Shown: positions 54,304-62,787, counted from the stretch's first letter. The stretch is DNA of 64,000 nucleotides from Ruminococcus flavefaciens (GCF_900116855.1 NZ_UETD01000002.1:339744-403743); one strand, 5' to 3'. Translations and numbers: made by a program. The notes: generated by a model from the letters alone, not told the origin.

Positions 54304-54487
54304 TTCTCCTCCTTTGAAGGCAGAAAAGCGGCAGTCAACAAAAAACTCCGCCCATAGTACGGGCGGAGATAGTCTGCTATATGATACTCATATGGATCAA
54401 CTGCCATCCGATAACAGAGTATACACCCTGCTGCCCGAAAACAATATTTTTTCACAGCCAAACAAAGAATAAATCCCCAGTTCCGCT
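54304..54487 (-). ncRNA. Candidate attenuator/riboswitch leader ahead of TM1266-hydG
   Basis: About 180 nt between the predicted start point (about 54487) and the first gene. Elements seen on the minus strand: a pairing AACTG...CAGTT across a large bulged domain, a nested GCTG-GAAAA...TTTTC-CAGC stem-loop, a small ATATGA-GTA-TCATAT hairpin, then a strong intrinsic terminator. The architecture is that of a riboswitch or attenuator. I could not match it to TPP, c-di-GMP-I, SAM, glycine, ykkC or T-box consensus. It may also encode a leader peptide. Confidence 0.5.
54340..54368 (-). terminator. Intrinsic terminator inside the hydG-operon leader
   Basis: Minus strand CTCCGCCC, 7-nt loop, GGGCGGAG, then six Ts, ending about 35 bp before the TM1266 gene and on its transcript. 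It must be passed for hydG to be expressed. Confidence 0.88.
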
Positions 54488-54493
54488 GTATAC

Positions 54494-54522
54494 ATTCTAA
54501 CACATTGTTATAACATTGTCAA
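54494..54522 (-). promoter_or_regulatory. Promoter of the TM1266-hydG unit
   Basis: Minus strand TTGACA (54522-54517), 17 bp, TAGAAT (54499-54494). Confidence 0.8.
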
Positions 54523-54677
54523 TCTCAATTTGTTAGTATCCACTAAGTTGTACAGCTGTAAAGCTTGTATAATTAATATTACGGTTTATATAACCAGTAA
54601 GCAGTAGTATCCTTTGTGCAAATCAGACAATGCGGCACCTTATTTTTCAAATAAATATATAATTTTTCAAAAATCAC

Positions 54678-54706
54678 TGGACAAAAGAATTTATTTGTGA
54701 TATACT
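54678..54706 (+). promoter_or_regulatory. Promoter of the 54.7-kb gene pair
   Basis: TGGACA (54678-54683), 17 bp, TATACT (54701-54706). Confidence 0.75.
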
Positions 54707-54737
54707 TATTTTAGATTTATTTTTGAGGTGATTATTA

Positions 54738-55253
54738 ATGGGTTTATTCTCATTTTTCCAGGGCGGAGCTAAATATTTCGATAAAAAGATCGATCCTAAG
54801 TGCGATTACTGTTCATTCGGTAAAAGGACTAAGGACGGAAACAGAGTCCTCTGTGAAAAAAGAGGTCTTGTTGAACAGAATTATTCATGTAAGGCATTCA
54901 TCTATTCTCCCCTCAAGAGAATACCTGTAAAGCAGCTCAGATTTGTCGGCAGTATCGCTGACGACGATCTCTACATAGAGTCAAAGGGCGACCGTTCAGA
55001 GAAGGAAGCAGCTGAAAAGCTGGCAAACGAGGAGAACGCTGCAAAGGACAGCAAGGATGCAAAGGCACCTGCTCAGGCAGCAGCTCCTGCTCCTGCACAG
55101 CCTGTCGCTCCCGCACCTGCTCCTGTTCAGGAAGCTCCTGCAGAAGCTGCTCCCGTACAGCAGGCTGTAAACGAAGCTGCTCAAGGAGCTTCATCACTCG
55201 CAGAGGCTGCTAAAGCGGCTGAGGAAGCGCTCAACGGCGCAAATAACGAATAA
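54738..55253 (+). CDS. Cys-motif protein with Pro/Ala-rich tail, unknown function
   Basis: 171 residues. Residues 1-75 are compact and basic with four cysteines (KCDYCSFGKRTKDGNRVLC, SCKAFIYSPLKRIP), a possible metal or disulfide site. The last 75 residues are a low-complexity Pro/Ala/Gln/Glu tail (APAPAQPVAPAPAPVQEAPA). No signal peptide or membrane helix. I know no family name for it. It is followed 55 bp downstream by a protein-kinase-like gene on the same strand, with no terminator between. Confidence 0.75.
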   Translation: MGLFSFFQGGAKYFDKKIDPKCDYCSFGKRTKDGNRVLCEKRGLVEQNYSCKAFIYSPLKRIPVKQLRFVGSIADDDLYIESKGDRSEKEAAEKLANEENAAKDSKDAKAPAQAAAPAPAQPVAPAPAPVQEAPAEAAPVQQAVNEAAQGASSLAEAAKAAEEALNGANNE

Positions 55254-55308
55254 GATACTATCACAAAAGAGGAACGTTATGCTCCTCTTTTTGTTTTTCG
55301 GAGGTCAA

Positions 55309-56211
55309 ATGATAATTCAGAGCATTAACGGTATAAGCTACAGACTAAGGACCGCACATGATCTGTCGTGGCTCAGTAATTACGGCAGGGTCTTTTCAGT
55401 TGTCGATGAAACAGGCTCGGGATGTATCTGCTTCGGAGTTGAAAAAAACGACGGCAGATTCTTCTTCAAGATCGCAGGTGCCGATACCATAGAGGGTGAG
55501 GTCTCGCCTGCTGAGTCTGTGACAGCGCTGAAAAATGCGGTGCAGATATATCGCGATCTTGCTCACCCGTCCCTCATATCTCTCAGGGACAGCTTCCGGC
55601 ATGGTGAGCTGTATGCTGCGGTTTTCGACTGGGCTGACGGTGAGGGACTGTTCGATCACTGGAACTTTGATAAATATTCAGCCGAGAATATAACTCCTCC
55701 ATATCAGCGATTCAAAAAGCTTCCCATAGATAAGCGTCTGAATGCAGTATCGGATATTATCTCATTCCTCGAGAATACTGCCGCCAAGGGATACGTTGCC
55801 TGCGACTTCTATGACGGCAGTCTTATCTACGATTTTGACCGTGATAAGCTCACCATCTGCGATATCGACTTATTCCGCAAGGCACCTGTGGTTAATTCTG
55901 TCGGTGAGGACTACTGGGGCACTAAACGCCTGAAGGCTCCCGAGGAGTACATAAAGGGAGCTGTTATAGATGAGGCCACTAACGTTTTTACTCTCGGAGC
56001 TATTATATTCGATATCTTCGGAAGCTTCTCCGACACAGATATAGCCAAAAGATACGAAAAATGTGCATTCGTCCCCTGCTCCCGCGACAAATGGGAGCTT
56101 TCCGACGCGGCTTACAAAGTGGTCCTCAGAGCTGTGTCCCACGAAAGAGAGCAGCGATATATGTCCATTAGCGCCTTTGCGGAACATTTCCGCAATGCTC
56201 TCAACAAGTGA
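55309..56211 (+). CDS. Degenerate protein-kinase-like protein
   Basis: 300 residues. Kinase-fold landmarks are recognisable but altered: beta-3 Lys in RFFFKIAGAD, catalytic loop ACDFYDGSLIYD in place of HRDxxxxN (Asp kept, Asn replaced by Ser), CDIDLFR in place of DFG (first Asp kept), and KAPEEYIKG for the APE region. The C-lobe helices follow (LGAIIFDIFGSF, AVSHEREQRYMSISAFAEHF). Reduced or changed activity, or a scaffold role, is likely. The start MIIQSINGISY is set by GGAGG 5 bp ahead. There is no membrane helix or extracellular domain. Confidence 0.75.
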   Translation: MIIQSINGISYRLRTAHDLSWLSNYGRVFSVVDETGSGCICFGVEKNDGRFFFKIAGADTIEGEVSPAESVTALKNAVQIYRDLAHPSLISLRDSFRHGELYAAVFDWADGEGLFDHWNFDKYSAENITPPYQRFKKLPIDKRLNAVSDIISFLENTAAKGYVACDFYDGSLIYDFDRDKLTICDIDLFRKAPVVNSVGEDYWGTKRLKAPEEYIKGAVIDEATNVFTLGAIIFDIFGSFSDTDIAKRYEKCAFVPCSRDKWELSDAAYKVVLRAVSHEREQRYMSISAFAEHFRNALNK

Positions 56212-56223
56212 TATATTTTCCCC

Positions 56224-56252
56224 TTGACAAATTCCTTACAAAACTGTATAAT
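56224..56252 (+). promoter_or_regulatory. Promoter of the 56.3-kb gene
   Basis: TTGACA (56224-56229), 17 bp, TATAAT (56247-56252). Confidence 0.9.
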
Positions 56253-56324
56253 TAATATTGTGTTGTTCACAAGTAATGTCACACACCTACATCGTTTTTC
56301 CTTTCCATGTCATTGGAGTATTCT

Positions 56325-56804
56325 ATGTTTGGTAAAAAGCAATCTTGTACATTCAGAGTATGCGGTCCTTTCGATATTATTTTATATGGCTATGATTACG
56401 CTGAATCTAAAACGCTTCTCCCCGATATCATGGAGCTTCTTGATGTTACTGTAGATGTCGGAGAAGTAGAAAAGACCTTTTTGAACACTCCTTCCGGTCA
56501 GGGAGATATATGGGTCTATGGAGATCACACAAGTAACTGTCTTGTTTTTGACTTATTCCGCGATCCCACAGATCAGATGGATACCATTGAATTCGGTGTA
56601 GTTTGCAGCAATAAAATGTATGACAGAATGTATGAACTTTTTTGGGCAATGTACAAGGAGATCGATAAGAAAATAAAATACAGCGCGTATGACATTAATA
56701 CAACAACTTGGGGACAATCAGTTATCAATGGTGATGATGTTTTAGAATACTATAACTATAGGGATAAAACTCTTGCTACACAGAAAATCAGATATATAAA
56801 GTAA
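56325..56804 (+). CDS. Hypothetical protein, 159 aa
   Basis: Cytoplasmic alpha/beta protein that I do not recognise: FGKKQSCTFRVCGPFDIILYGYDYAESKTLLPDIMELLDVTVDVGEV, then GQGDIWVYGDHTSNCLVFDLFRDPTDQMDTIEFGVVCSN. Four cysteines are scattered and there is no signal peptide. The AT-rich codon use differs from the genes to its left and suggests a recent arrival. GGAG precedes the chosen ATG (MFGKK) and a perfect promoter lies 70 bp upstream. It stands just before a tRNA-Leu locus. Confidence 0.7.
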   Translation: MFGKKQSCTFRVCGPFDIILYGYDYAESKTLLPDIMELLDVTVDVGEVEKTFLNTPSGQGDIWVYGDHTSNCLVFDLFRDPTDQMDTIEFGVVCSNKMYDRMYELFWAMYKEIDKKIKYSAYDINTTTWGQSVINGDDVLEYYNYRDKTLATQKIRYIK

Positions 56805-56808
56805 ATAT

Positions 56809-56843
56809 GCGGGTATGGCGAAATTGGCATACGCACCAGATTT
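56809..56843 (+). pseudogene. 5' half of a broken tRNA-Leu
   Basis: Thirty-five bases matching the first half of the intact tRNA-Leu 73 bp downstream, with about six substitutions: acceptor strand GCGGGTA, D arm GGCGAAATTGGCATACGC, anticodon-stem strand CCAGA. The similarity stops inside the anticodon loop; the matching 3' half is absent. It ends 74 bp before the intact gene. Confidence 0.7.
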
Positions 56844-56916
56844 CGTTCGCGCTACGTCATTGGTTTTATAATACTGCTCCTGTCGGCAGTCCAAATCGAC
56901 AGTAAAAATTTAATAT

Positions 56917-57001
56917 GCGGGTGTGGTGAAATTGGCAGACACGTCAGATTTAGGTTCTGATGCCGTAAGGTGTGCAGGTTCAAGTCCTGTCACCCGCACC
57001 A
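56917..57001 (+). tRNA. tRNA-Leu (anticodon UAG)
   Basis: Acceptor GCGGGTG/CACCCGC, discriminator A, encoded CCA. The anticodon stem TCAGA/TCTGA encloses TTTAGGT, giving UAG. Variable arm TGCCGTAAGGTG, T-loop TTCAAGT. It is followed at once by a terminator. Confidence 0.96.
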
Positions 57002-57004
57002 TTC

Positions 57005-57031
57005 AAAAAGTCCGATTATTCGGGCTTTTTT
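57005..57031 (+). terminator. Terminator of tRNA-Leu
   Basis: AAAAAGTCCG, ATTATT, CGGGCTTTTTT, 3 bp behind the CCA. Confidence 0.85.
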
Positions 57032-57045
57032 AATAGGGTGATAAT

Positions 57046-57762
57046 ATGAGAGAAAAGCTTTTTAAGATAATCGACGTAAGTACCGAGGACAATTCCCTGA
57101 GTCACGGTTATGACAGCTTTATGATGATCGTTATCATAGTCAGCCTCGTTCCATTAGCCTTTAAAACAACAAATACTGTTTTTCTGATAATTGAATATGT
57201 TTCAACTTTTGTTTTTATTATTGACTATCTACTCAGACTGATAACCGCTGATTTTAAGACAGGGCTAAAGCATCCTGCTGCTGCCATTGTTTATCCATTC
57301 ACGCCTATGGCAGCTATTGATTTGCTTGTTATACTCTCATCTTTCTCTTTTTTAAGCAGTGGATTTCGTGTTCTTAAAGTTCTGCGTTTATTACGCACGT
57401 TAAGAGTGCTTAGAGCCGCAAAAATGTTAAGATATTCCAAGAGCCTCCTTATTATCATTAATGTGTTCAAAAAAGAAAAACACGCTCTATCAGCAGTTGC
57501 AACAATGGCGATTGCATACATTGTAGTTTCTGCTCTTGTGATTTTTAATGTCGAACCCGATTCGTTTGAAACATTTTTTGATGCTATATACTGGGCAACT
57601 GTTTCTCTAACAACGGTAGGCTATGGCGATATTTACCCAGTTTCAACGATAGGAAGAATCGTCACAATGATTTCTTCGGTATTTGGCATTGCTATTATTG
57701 CACTTCCATCAGGTATTATAACCGGTGGTTATCTTAATGAAATTAATAAAAAAGATGATTAA
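57046..57762 (+). CDS. Voltage-gated-type potassium channel
   Basis: 238 residues with six helices. S4-like RVLKVLRLLRTLRVLRAAKMLRYSK carries regularly spaced Arg and Lys residues, and the pore has the selectivity filter TTVGYGDIYPVS. No C-terminal RCK domain. It belongs to the prokaryotic 6TM Kv family. It is AT-rich compared with the core genes. Preceded by tRNA-Leu and followed by a terminator, so monocistronic. ATAGGGTG lies ahead of the ATG. Confidence 0.92.
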   Translation: MREKLFKIIDVSTEDNSLSHGYDSFMMIVIIVSLVPLAFKTTNTVFLIIEYVSTFVFIIDYLLRLITADFKTGLKHPAAAIVYPFTPMAAIDLLVILSSFSFLSSGFRVLKVLRLLRTLRVLRAAKMLRYSKSLLIIINVFKKEKHALSAVATMAIAYIVVSALVIFNVEPDSFETFFDAIYWATVSLTTVGYGDIYPVSTIGRIVTMISSVFGIAIIALPSGIITGGYLNEINKKDD

Positions 57763-57771
57763 TAAATTGAT

Positions 57772-57798
57772 AGCCGCAGGTCTCCCTGCGGCTTTTTC
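57772..57798 (+). terminator. Terminator of the K+ channel gene (repeated hairpin, copy 1)
   Basis: AGCCGCAGG, loop TCTC, CCTGCGGCT, then TTTTC. The same 22-nt hairpin occurs in opposite orientation at 62260-62281. Confidence 0.85.
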
Positions 57799-57802
57799 TG
57801 CT

Positions 57803-58105
57803 TTAATCGTTAATCTCAAAGCACCCAGTGCTTGTATCCTTGAAGTCACCGTTGAATTCAAGGTTTACATCAAGGCTGCCGTCCTCGTTTTCGTGGACGT
57901 TTATCTTCCGAACGAGCAGGCGCATATTCGCATCCGAGATGTACGGCTCCAGTAGCACCTTGTCAATCAGCTCTGCTGTGGACATCAGCTCGTCACGGCG
58001 CTTCTTGCTGAATTCGTCGAACTTCCTGCATCCCTCTATTTTCTTTGTCAGCTCAGCTATCTCAGCTTCACGCTTTTCGATCATGGAATTGTAGACCTTG
58101 GCGTT
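57803..58105 (-). pseudogene. C-terminal tail of a serine site-specific recombinase fused to the GH43 gene
   Basis: The last 100 residues do not belong to GH43. EKREAEIAELTKKIEGCRK is a coiled-coil and MRLLVRKINVHENEDGSLDVNLEFNGDF is the C-terminal beta hairpin typical of transposon-encoded large serine recombinases. The second GH43 domain stops at YYLIYAYRWRE, before its normal end. The catalytic resolvase domain is absent. This is a recombination scar with the reading frame kept by chance. Confidence 0.75.
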
Positions 58106-61100
58106 TTCGCGCCAGCGATAAGCATAGATAAGGTAATAGTCGCCGTAATAGCTTCCGTCCTCATGCTGACGTCTGTACAGCCACGGAGCTTCGGTATACA
58201 TATTCAGTCCTCTGCCACGGTAGAAAACATCTCCGTTCGTACCTTCGCCGCCGAATGTTATCTTACCGTCTCCGTTAAGGTCCTGGATACTTATCATATC
58301 ATCATTAAGCTCACAGATATAGTATCTGCTGTTGCCCCATGCAAGATATTGATGTTCCACACCATTCTTATCATTCTCGATCCATACTGTAGGATCAATA
58401 TCATCCCAATTGCTGGACTGATCATTAGTATGCGTTCCCCTTACAAGTGGATATCCGATGTCCCTGAACGGTCCTTTCGGAGAATCGGAAACTGCGACTC
58501 CTATTGACTGTTTTCCTTCGGACGTTCTGTCCCAAGAGCAAAAGTAAAGATAGTATCTGCCATTGTGCTTCGTTACCTGTCCTGCCCATGCACTTTTGGG
58601 GTCTCCCCATGAAACATCCGACATCTTCATCACTACGCCCTCATAATTCCAATTGATGAGGTCTTTAGTAGAATAACAGAGGTACTCGGGTATATTATAG
58701 ATCGCTCTGTCCACTTCCGCGTTAGTAGAGACATCATGTCCTGTATATGCATAGACCGTGTCACCCTCAACAAAGGCAGCAGGGTCTCCACCGTAATTGT
58801 AATGCTCATTCTGCTTTGTGATATTGCCCGCAAACGGATTTGTATTCCTGCTCACAGCCAGCCCCACAGGCAGACATACATCAGTAGTATCATTCTCCGC
58901 CTCGGATACAGCCTCCAGAACAAAGTGCTGTCCGTCACCGCCCCAGTACTCCCACTGGCAGATGTTCACACCGTCATCAAGGCTTATCTCATAAACGTCC
59001 GCACACCTTGTACCGCCAGATGAAACTGTGAGCAGAGAATATGTGCCGTCCTTACTGCACTGAATGATGAATTTCTGAGAGCTGTCGCCCCTGAATTCAG
59101 CAAGCTTTATGTCAGCACCGTCCTCAGCAGAGTTATTCTCAACTGTAAGAGCCTTGCTATCAGCAGTCTGAATGGTGTATGTGCCGTCATTCTGCTTGGT
59201 AATGTTCCAGTTCTGTGCATCGCTCTGTACTGCACTTCCTTTATTGTCAGCAATGTATCTTCCGCTGTTGAGATTCTTTATGGTGTATGCACCGCTTGGA
59301 ACTGTTGGACATACTGCCTCGATCTTCCAGAGCTGGCAATCATATTCGTTATATGCGTACTGATTTACATTGCCGCCGTTCTCAGTGGACCACTCAAATA
59401 CGTCAAGAGCCCCCTTGCCTGCCGAGCACTTGGAAACGATTCCGTAATAGCTGCCGCTTTTAACAAGTCTGAAAAGCTGATTATCAGCGCCTGTATATGT
59501 CTGTAATTCCACATTGATACCGTCCTTTGCGGAATTCTCCGAAACTGCAACACATTTGCTCTCATCACCGATAGAAACGATGCGGAAATAGCTGTCATCC
59601 ACAGAAACAAGTCTCCACTGCTGTGCCCAGCTCTTGTTGAAGTCCCACTGCTGGATATTTCTACCTGCGTCAAGTGCTCCCTCGGGCAGATCAAGTGAAA
59701 GGCCGCTGTTTTTGTTGGTTATATAATATGTTGCACCGCTGATAAGATCGGTACCGCTGAGCTTCACTGACTTGCTCTTTTCGCCGACTGTTTCGGGAGC
59801 CATTACCAGTTCCGCCTCCGGATTGGTATAATCAGAAAGAGAAGCTCTTTCACTGCCTGTGTATTTCTTGTTCTGAGCGCCCCATATGCTTTGATTATTG
59901 CTGCCAACTGCCGTAAATGACATTACCTTGGTGCCTTTTTCATTCTCGGCAGCTATGAAGTATCCGCTGTAACGCTGATTACCGATAGTGAGCGTTGCAG
60001 CAGCACTGTCCGCAGCCTGCTCCCACTTACCCGAAACTGCGCCAGAAATGGTATGGTCTGCGTTGAGCTTGATATTCTGATAGTTTATAAGATTTGCATT
60101 TGTACCGTTTCCGTGATTGATATACTCATAATCGCCTGCAATATCGGCTTCTTCGTAGCCGCCGTCGGAGATGTGATCTCCGACGTATTCAAATGGTGTG
60201 GCAACAGGCCAGCCGTCCTCGCTGAAGAACATTTCGTGTACCCTTACCTGATGCATATTATTGTTCTGGAAACGTGTATGGTATATAAGATACCAGCGGC
60301 CATCGTCATCTCTGAGGACTGAGTTGTGACCGGGAGCAAAATATGCCGCGTCCAGCGTGCTGAACTTGTAATTGCCCATTACCTTGACACCAACGCTGTC
60401 AAGATTTGTAGCAGGGTCAAGAACAGCTTTCCTTCCCGCCGCATCTGTAAACGGACCCAACGGGCTCTTTGAGCGTGATACACGCATATTGTATCCGCCA
60501 TCCCAAGCAAGTCCTCCGTAGGTCGTCCAGAGGTAATAGTAGTCTGTATCGGGATTATATTCAATAAAGGGACCCTCGCCTGACTTTCCGTAGCCTCCTG
60601 CTATCTTGGTACCAAAATAGCTGTCCACCATTCTGCCGTCCGATGTAGTTCCGGTCTTCGGGTGGATAACACGGCCTGTTTGCGGATTGATCTCAAGGGT
60701 AAAAATACCTCCCGACCACGAACCATAGGTCATGTACATCTTTCCGTCCGTACCATAGTAGATCGTAGGATCGATGGCGTTGGGGAAAAGCTGGTTGTTG
60801 AAATTATTTCCGCTGAACCAGCTGTTATTCATTGTTACCTCACCCTTTTCGATAAGGTCGTCAACATTTGTTGTTGTGTACTTCTTGTTTACATTCTTTG
60901 TGGCGCTTGATACATACTGGTCATTCTTTGTAAATCCGGAATATATGAGTGTATCACCAAATGTATAGGGTCCCTGTATGTTCTTGGATGTGGTAAAGCA
61001 TATGACTGATCTTATATAAGTCGATGAGGTACAGAAATACATGACATATGCACCTGTTGTACCGTCAGCGTTACGAAAATCAGGGTTCCAGATCACATCA

Positions 61101-61444
61101 GGCGCCCATACAGCAAATCCGCCTGCACAGTCCTCCAAGTCTTCACCGCTTCATGCAAACGCCTTTTTCAGATTTTCCGAAAGTTTGCCGAACTCCACAT
61201 TATTCGTTCTGGCATAGCCGTTTGAAAAGCGTGTCCAGTTCTGAAGGTCATTGCTTTTTGCAGCATCAATATGCGAACCGAAGATGTAAGAAGAATTCCC
61301 GTCCTTGATAACAGAGGGATCATGAACAGAAACGCGGGCTTTGTTTGCAGCTGCATCTGATGTAATAACTTGAGGCGAAATATGCGGCGACACTATAAGC
61401 ATAGCACCTGAGAGGGCAAGTGCTGCCGCTTTGTGCAGTATCAT
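57803..61444 (-). pseudogene. Broken secreted GH43-ricin-GH43 enzyme gene with premature TGA and foreign 3' end
   Basis: Frame broken by TGA (61153-61151) but otherwise open. N-terminal part (61444-61154): signal peptide and GH43 start (HDPSVIKDGNSSYIFGSHIDA). After the TGA the same frame runs on as SGEDLEDCAGGFAVWAPDVIWNPDF. Domains: GH43 beta-propeller with its C-terminal GH43_5-like beta domain, two ricin-type (CBM13) lectin domains with Q-x-W repeats (about 470-750 of the downstream part), a second GH43 domain (HYNYGGDPAAFVEGDTVYAYTGH; GNSRYYICELNDD) and a last section of recombinase origin. It was probably an arabinan/xylan-degrading enzyme. The TGA may be a true mutation (TGG expected), a sequencing error or readthrough. 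Confidence 0.85.
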
Positions 61445-61604
61445 TATAAAACCTCACTCTGAACATACAACTCTTATTTCGCTTAAAGTAGAACTTCTGA
61501 ATTGAATTTTTCTGACCATATATTATAAACTCTTGTTCTGATATCCCACCTGATATATTACGAACAATTTCGATCTAATTATTCAATTCGGAGGTTCTAT
61601 CTTT

Positions 61605-61871
61605 ATGTTTAAGAAAAAAATCGGCATTTATGCCTTAACATTCGCTATGGCTGCAATCGGAATGACAGACTGCTCATCGGGCAGTTCTTCAAGCAGCAAG
61701 ACAGAAGTGACCACACAAGCTGCTAATAAAGCAAGCTCTGAGCCCTTCAGTGTAGTTTGCACTATTTTTCCGAAATATGACTGGGTAAGAGAGATACTCG
61801 GTGATCACGCGGACAATGTGGATATATCCTATCTTCTTGACAGCGGCGTTGACCTGCATAACTATCAGCCT
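61605..61871 (+). pseudogene. N-terminal fragment of a ZnuA/AdcA-like metal-binding lipoprotein
   Basis: 89 codons: a signal-like N-terminus with a Cys (GMTDCSSGSSSS), a Ser/Thr linker, then SVVCTIFPKYDWVREILGDHADNVDISYLLDSGVDLHNYQP, the start of a cluster A-I zinc/manganese-binding protein up to the first metal ligand. The frame then leaves that family after NYQP and stops 10 codons later. GGAGG precedes the ATG. Confidence 0.75.
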
Positions 61872-61872
61872 A

Positions 61873-62196
61873 AGTGCAGGTATGGTATACGCACAGGTAT
61901 ATGATATGGTCAATAACGGCGACAACTATCTTGGTAAAACAGTAAAGGCTAAAGGTCCGTTTTCATATTTTCAGGAATCAGACGGCAGAGAATTTTTTGC
62001 AGTTATTATCAGTGACGCCACTGCTTGCTGTTCCCAAGGTATAGAATTCGTTCTCGATGGAGACTATTCATATCCTGATGATTATCCTGCCATTGGTACA
62101 GAGATTACCGTTGTCGGTAAATTCAACTATTATAAGGAGGGTTTTTATACCTACTGTCAGCTTACGGATGCGACTATGGCGGCTGATGAGACTTAA
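61873..62196 (+). pseudogene. C-terminal fragment of an exported OB-like domain protein
   Basis: 108 codons in a different frame from the preceding fragment. AGMVYAQVYDMVNNGDNYLGKTVKAKGPF, DATACCSQGIEFVLDGDYSYPDDYPAIGTEITVVGKF, ending MAADET. This small domain is found in exported proteins of Firmicutes, often encoded with metal ABC transporters. Its N-terminus is missing; the join with the ZnuA-like fragment at 61871-61873 looks like an internal deletion that removed most of both genes. Confidence 0.7.
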
Positions 62197-62250
62197 AACT
62201 GTCAGCAGCCGTGTAATAAGTCGAAAAGCTTTATACATATATATATGCCC

Positions 62251-62282
62251 CAAAAAACAAGCCGCAGGGAGACCTGCGGCTT
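62251..62282 (-). terminator. Terminator of the zinc-finger relic (repeated hairpin, copy 2)
   Basis: Minus strand AAGCCGCAGG, TCTC, CCTGCGGCTT, then GTTTTTTGG. The 22-nt stem-loop is identical to copy 1 at 57772-57793 and in opposite orientation. Confidence 0.75.
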
Positions 62283-62297
62283 TGACTTTACGGTTCA

Positions 62298-62738
62298 TCA
62301 TAGAAATGACATTATTCTATTTTTATCATCATTATCGGTCTTATATTTCCATATAAATCCTCCTATAGTCTCTCCTTCACCTCTGCATACCTTATGTATT
62401 GATTTTATTCCTGTTTGTCTTTCAGCTTCCATTGCACTTGAATATTCAGCAATGATTGTTACATCTAATGAATATGTATTACTGACTTCGCCTTTTGATC
62501 ATTTGCGGGTGCTTTACGACATTTTTGGACAGCCTCCCCCCATTGCTCTGCTATTTACATATGCTTCCCATTCATATCCATTTTGACATATCCACCGGAC
62601 TTTTTCTGATCCGAGAAGTATCATATTTGGAAGCAAACCTCCATTTTTTATAGGATGCCACTGCTTTGCAAGTTCGGAATTCAGCGTTTTTAGGTCATAA
62701 ATACCTGCTAACTCCCTATGACCTGAACATATAGGGCA
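62298..62738 (-). pseudogene. Relic of a treble-clef zinc-finger / NUMOD1-like protein
   Basis: One frame with at least two internal stops (TAA at 62516, TGA at 62501) and no start. First part: CPICSGHRELAGIYDLKTLNSELAKQWHP, then NGGLLPNMILLGSEKVRWIC and GYEWEAYVNSRAMGGGCP, matching the repeated zinc-finger units (DUF4379-like) of homing-type nucleases. Second part: AEYSSAMEAERQTGIKSIHK and GGFIWKYKTDN, a NUMOD1-like DNA-binding module. It is preceded by another in-frame stop. Antisense open frames over this region are not genes. Confidence 0.7.
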
Positions 62739-62787
62739 TCATCTACGAGACAAACCAAATAGCGTCTCGTTCAGAGATTTTTATATT

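Noticed and set aside
54304..54487. TPP, c-di-GMP-I, SAM, glycine, ykkC or T-box element in the hydG leader
   Set aside because: The hallmark motifs of these classes are not present by eye, so only an unassigned attenuator is reported.
61151..61153. TGA as selenocysteine or Trp codon
   Set aside because: No reason for Sec in GH43, no SECIS-like hairpin noted directly behind it, and TGA ends several neighbouring genes, so the standard code applies.
61801..62196. A 131-codon gene beginning with GTG at 61801
   Set aside because: Its first 24 codons are the out-of-frame text of the ZnuA-like fragment and there is no ribosome-binding site; only the part after 61873 has domain similarity.
62245..62586. 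Plus-strand open frame of 113 codons
   Set aside because: It is antisense to the zinc-finger/NUMOD1 relic, whose minus-strand translation gives recognisable motifs.
62745..62770. ACGAGAC/GTCTCGT inverted repeat as an insertion-sequence end
   Set aside because: Only seven base pairs, no second copy and no transposase nearby.
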